Shown here piece by piece: positions 5,820-6,014 of a stretch of 6,014 nucleotides of DNA. Below the pieces are notes generated by a model that saw only the letters and a program-made list of their open reading frames with translations, ran no database searches and had not been told where the DNA came from. Made by a program: the position numbers and the translations under genes. Within the stretch, counting starts at the first letter, position 1, and the number at the start of each line of letters is the position of its first letter. The stretch is from an uncultured Eubacteriales bacterium (lineage in GTDB: Bacteria; Bacillota; Clostridia; Lachnospirales; Bianqueaceae), in the NCBI GenBank assembly GCA_902782895.1, contig CACZPA010000006.1, positions 1-6,014 of the forward strand. The letters run 5' to 3'.

Positions 5820-6014
5820 TCAATTTCCGTACTGCTCCAAAACATTCTTAAGCCAGTCCGCAAAAAACTTCCGTACCTGCGGGGGACCGGCGATTTCCGC
5901 TCTCTCATCCTGACAGATCACAAACGAGAAAACCTTGAAGACATCCGCCCATACTTCCGCCAGAAGCCTTCCGTTATTTTCCGGATCCGGCCTGCACATG
6001 GTTTTGCCGCCAAA
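5820..6014 (-). CDS. Unidentified protein, C-terminal 64 codons (cut by right edge)
   Basis: An open frame enters from the right edge and stops at TGA (5822-5820). It begins FGGKTMCRPDPENNGRLL, continues through AEVWADVFKVFSFVICQD and ends QVRKFFADWLKNVLEQYGN. Coding is supported by the uninterrupted frame to the edge, by codon choice like the neighbours, and by the way the frame ends just before the AT-rich gap that holds the GH2 promoter. The tail looks amphipathic and helical (FFADWLKNVLEQYG). I do not recognise the family from this fragment. A transcriptional regulator next to a sugar-hydrolase gene would be a natural guess, but no DNA-binding motif is in view. The 117-bp gap to the GH2 gene contains no convincing terminator, so some read-through is possible. 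Confidence 0.6.
   Translation of the reverse strand, partial: FGGKTMCRPDPENNGRLLAEVWADVFKVFSFVICQDERAEIAGPPQVRKFFADWLKNVLEQYGN

Overview
This window reads as chromosomal DNA of a low-to-mid GC Gram-positive fermenter, most likely a gut- or rumen-type member of the Bacillota (class Clostridia). That is an inference. It rests on strong AGGAGG/GGAGG-type Shine-Dalgarno sites, AT-rich intergenic gaps carrying consensus sigma-A boxes (TATAAT, TTGACA) between GC-richer genes, and an nnr-alr gene pair in an order familiar from Bacillota. I cannot name a genus.

All recognised genes lie on the minus strand, so transcription runs from right to left. From the right edge: (1) 5820-6014, the last 64 codons of an unidentified protein. 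(2) A 117-bp gap with an extended -10 promoter. (3) 3438-5702, a 754-residue cytoplasmic glycoside hydrolase family 2 enzyme of the beta-galactosidase/beta-glucuronidase type. (4) A 118-bp gap with a second extended -10 promoter. (5) 2534-3319, a 261-residue TIM-barrel sugar isomerase/epimerase. (6) A roughly 290-bp intergenic region with two good stem-loops, a possible 19-codon small ORF and a consensus-like promoter. (7) 527-2236, a bifunctional NAD(P)HX epimerase/dehydratase (Nnr). (8) 1-469, the N-terminal 156 codons of alanine racemase (Alr), cut by the left edge.

Two functional groups are visible. The right-hand pair (hydrolase plus epimerase) looks like a small carbohydrate-utilisation module: the hydrolase would release sugars from imported glycosides inside the cell, and the epimerase-like protein would act on a released or oxidised sugar. 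The left-hand pair is housekeeping: Nnr repairs damaged NAD(P)H hydrates and Alr supplies D-alanine for peptidoglycan. They are 57 bp apart with no terminator between them, so they are probably co-transcribed. A stem-loop behind the epimerase gene separates the groups.

I see no mobile element, CRISPR array, tRNA or rRNA, and no convincing new multi-gene system. The points most worth checking are the nnr start region (a consensus-like promoter abutting the ribosome binding site), the small ORF and orphan plus-strand terminator upstream of it, two low-complexity insertions in Nnr, and the substrate of the GH2 enzyme.
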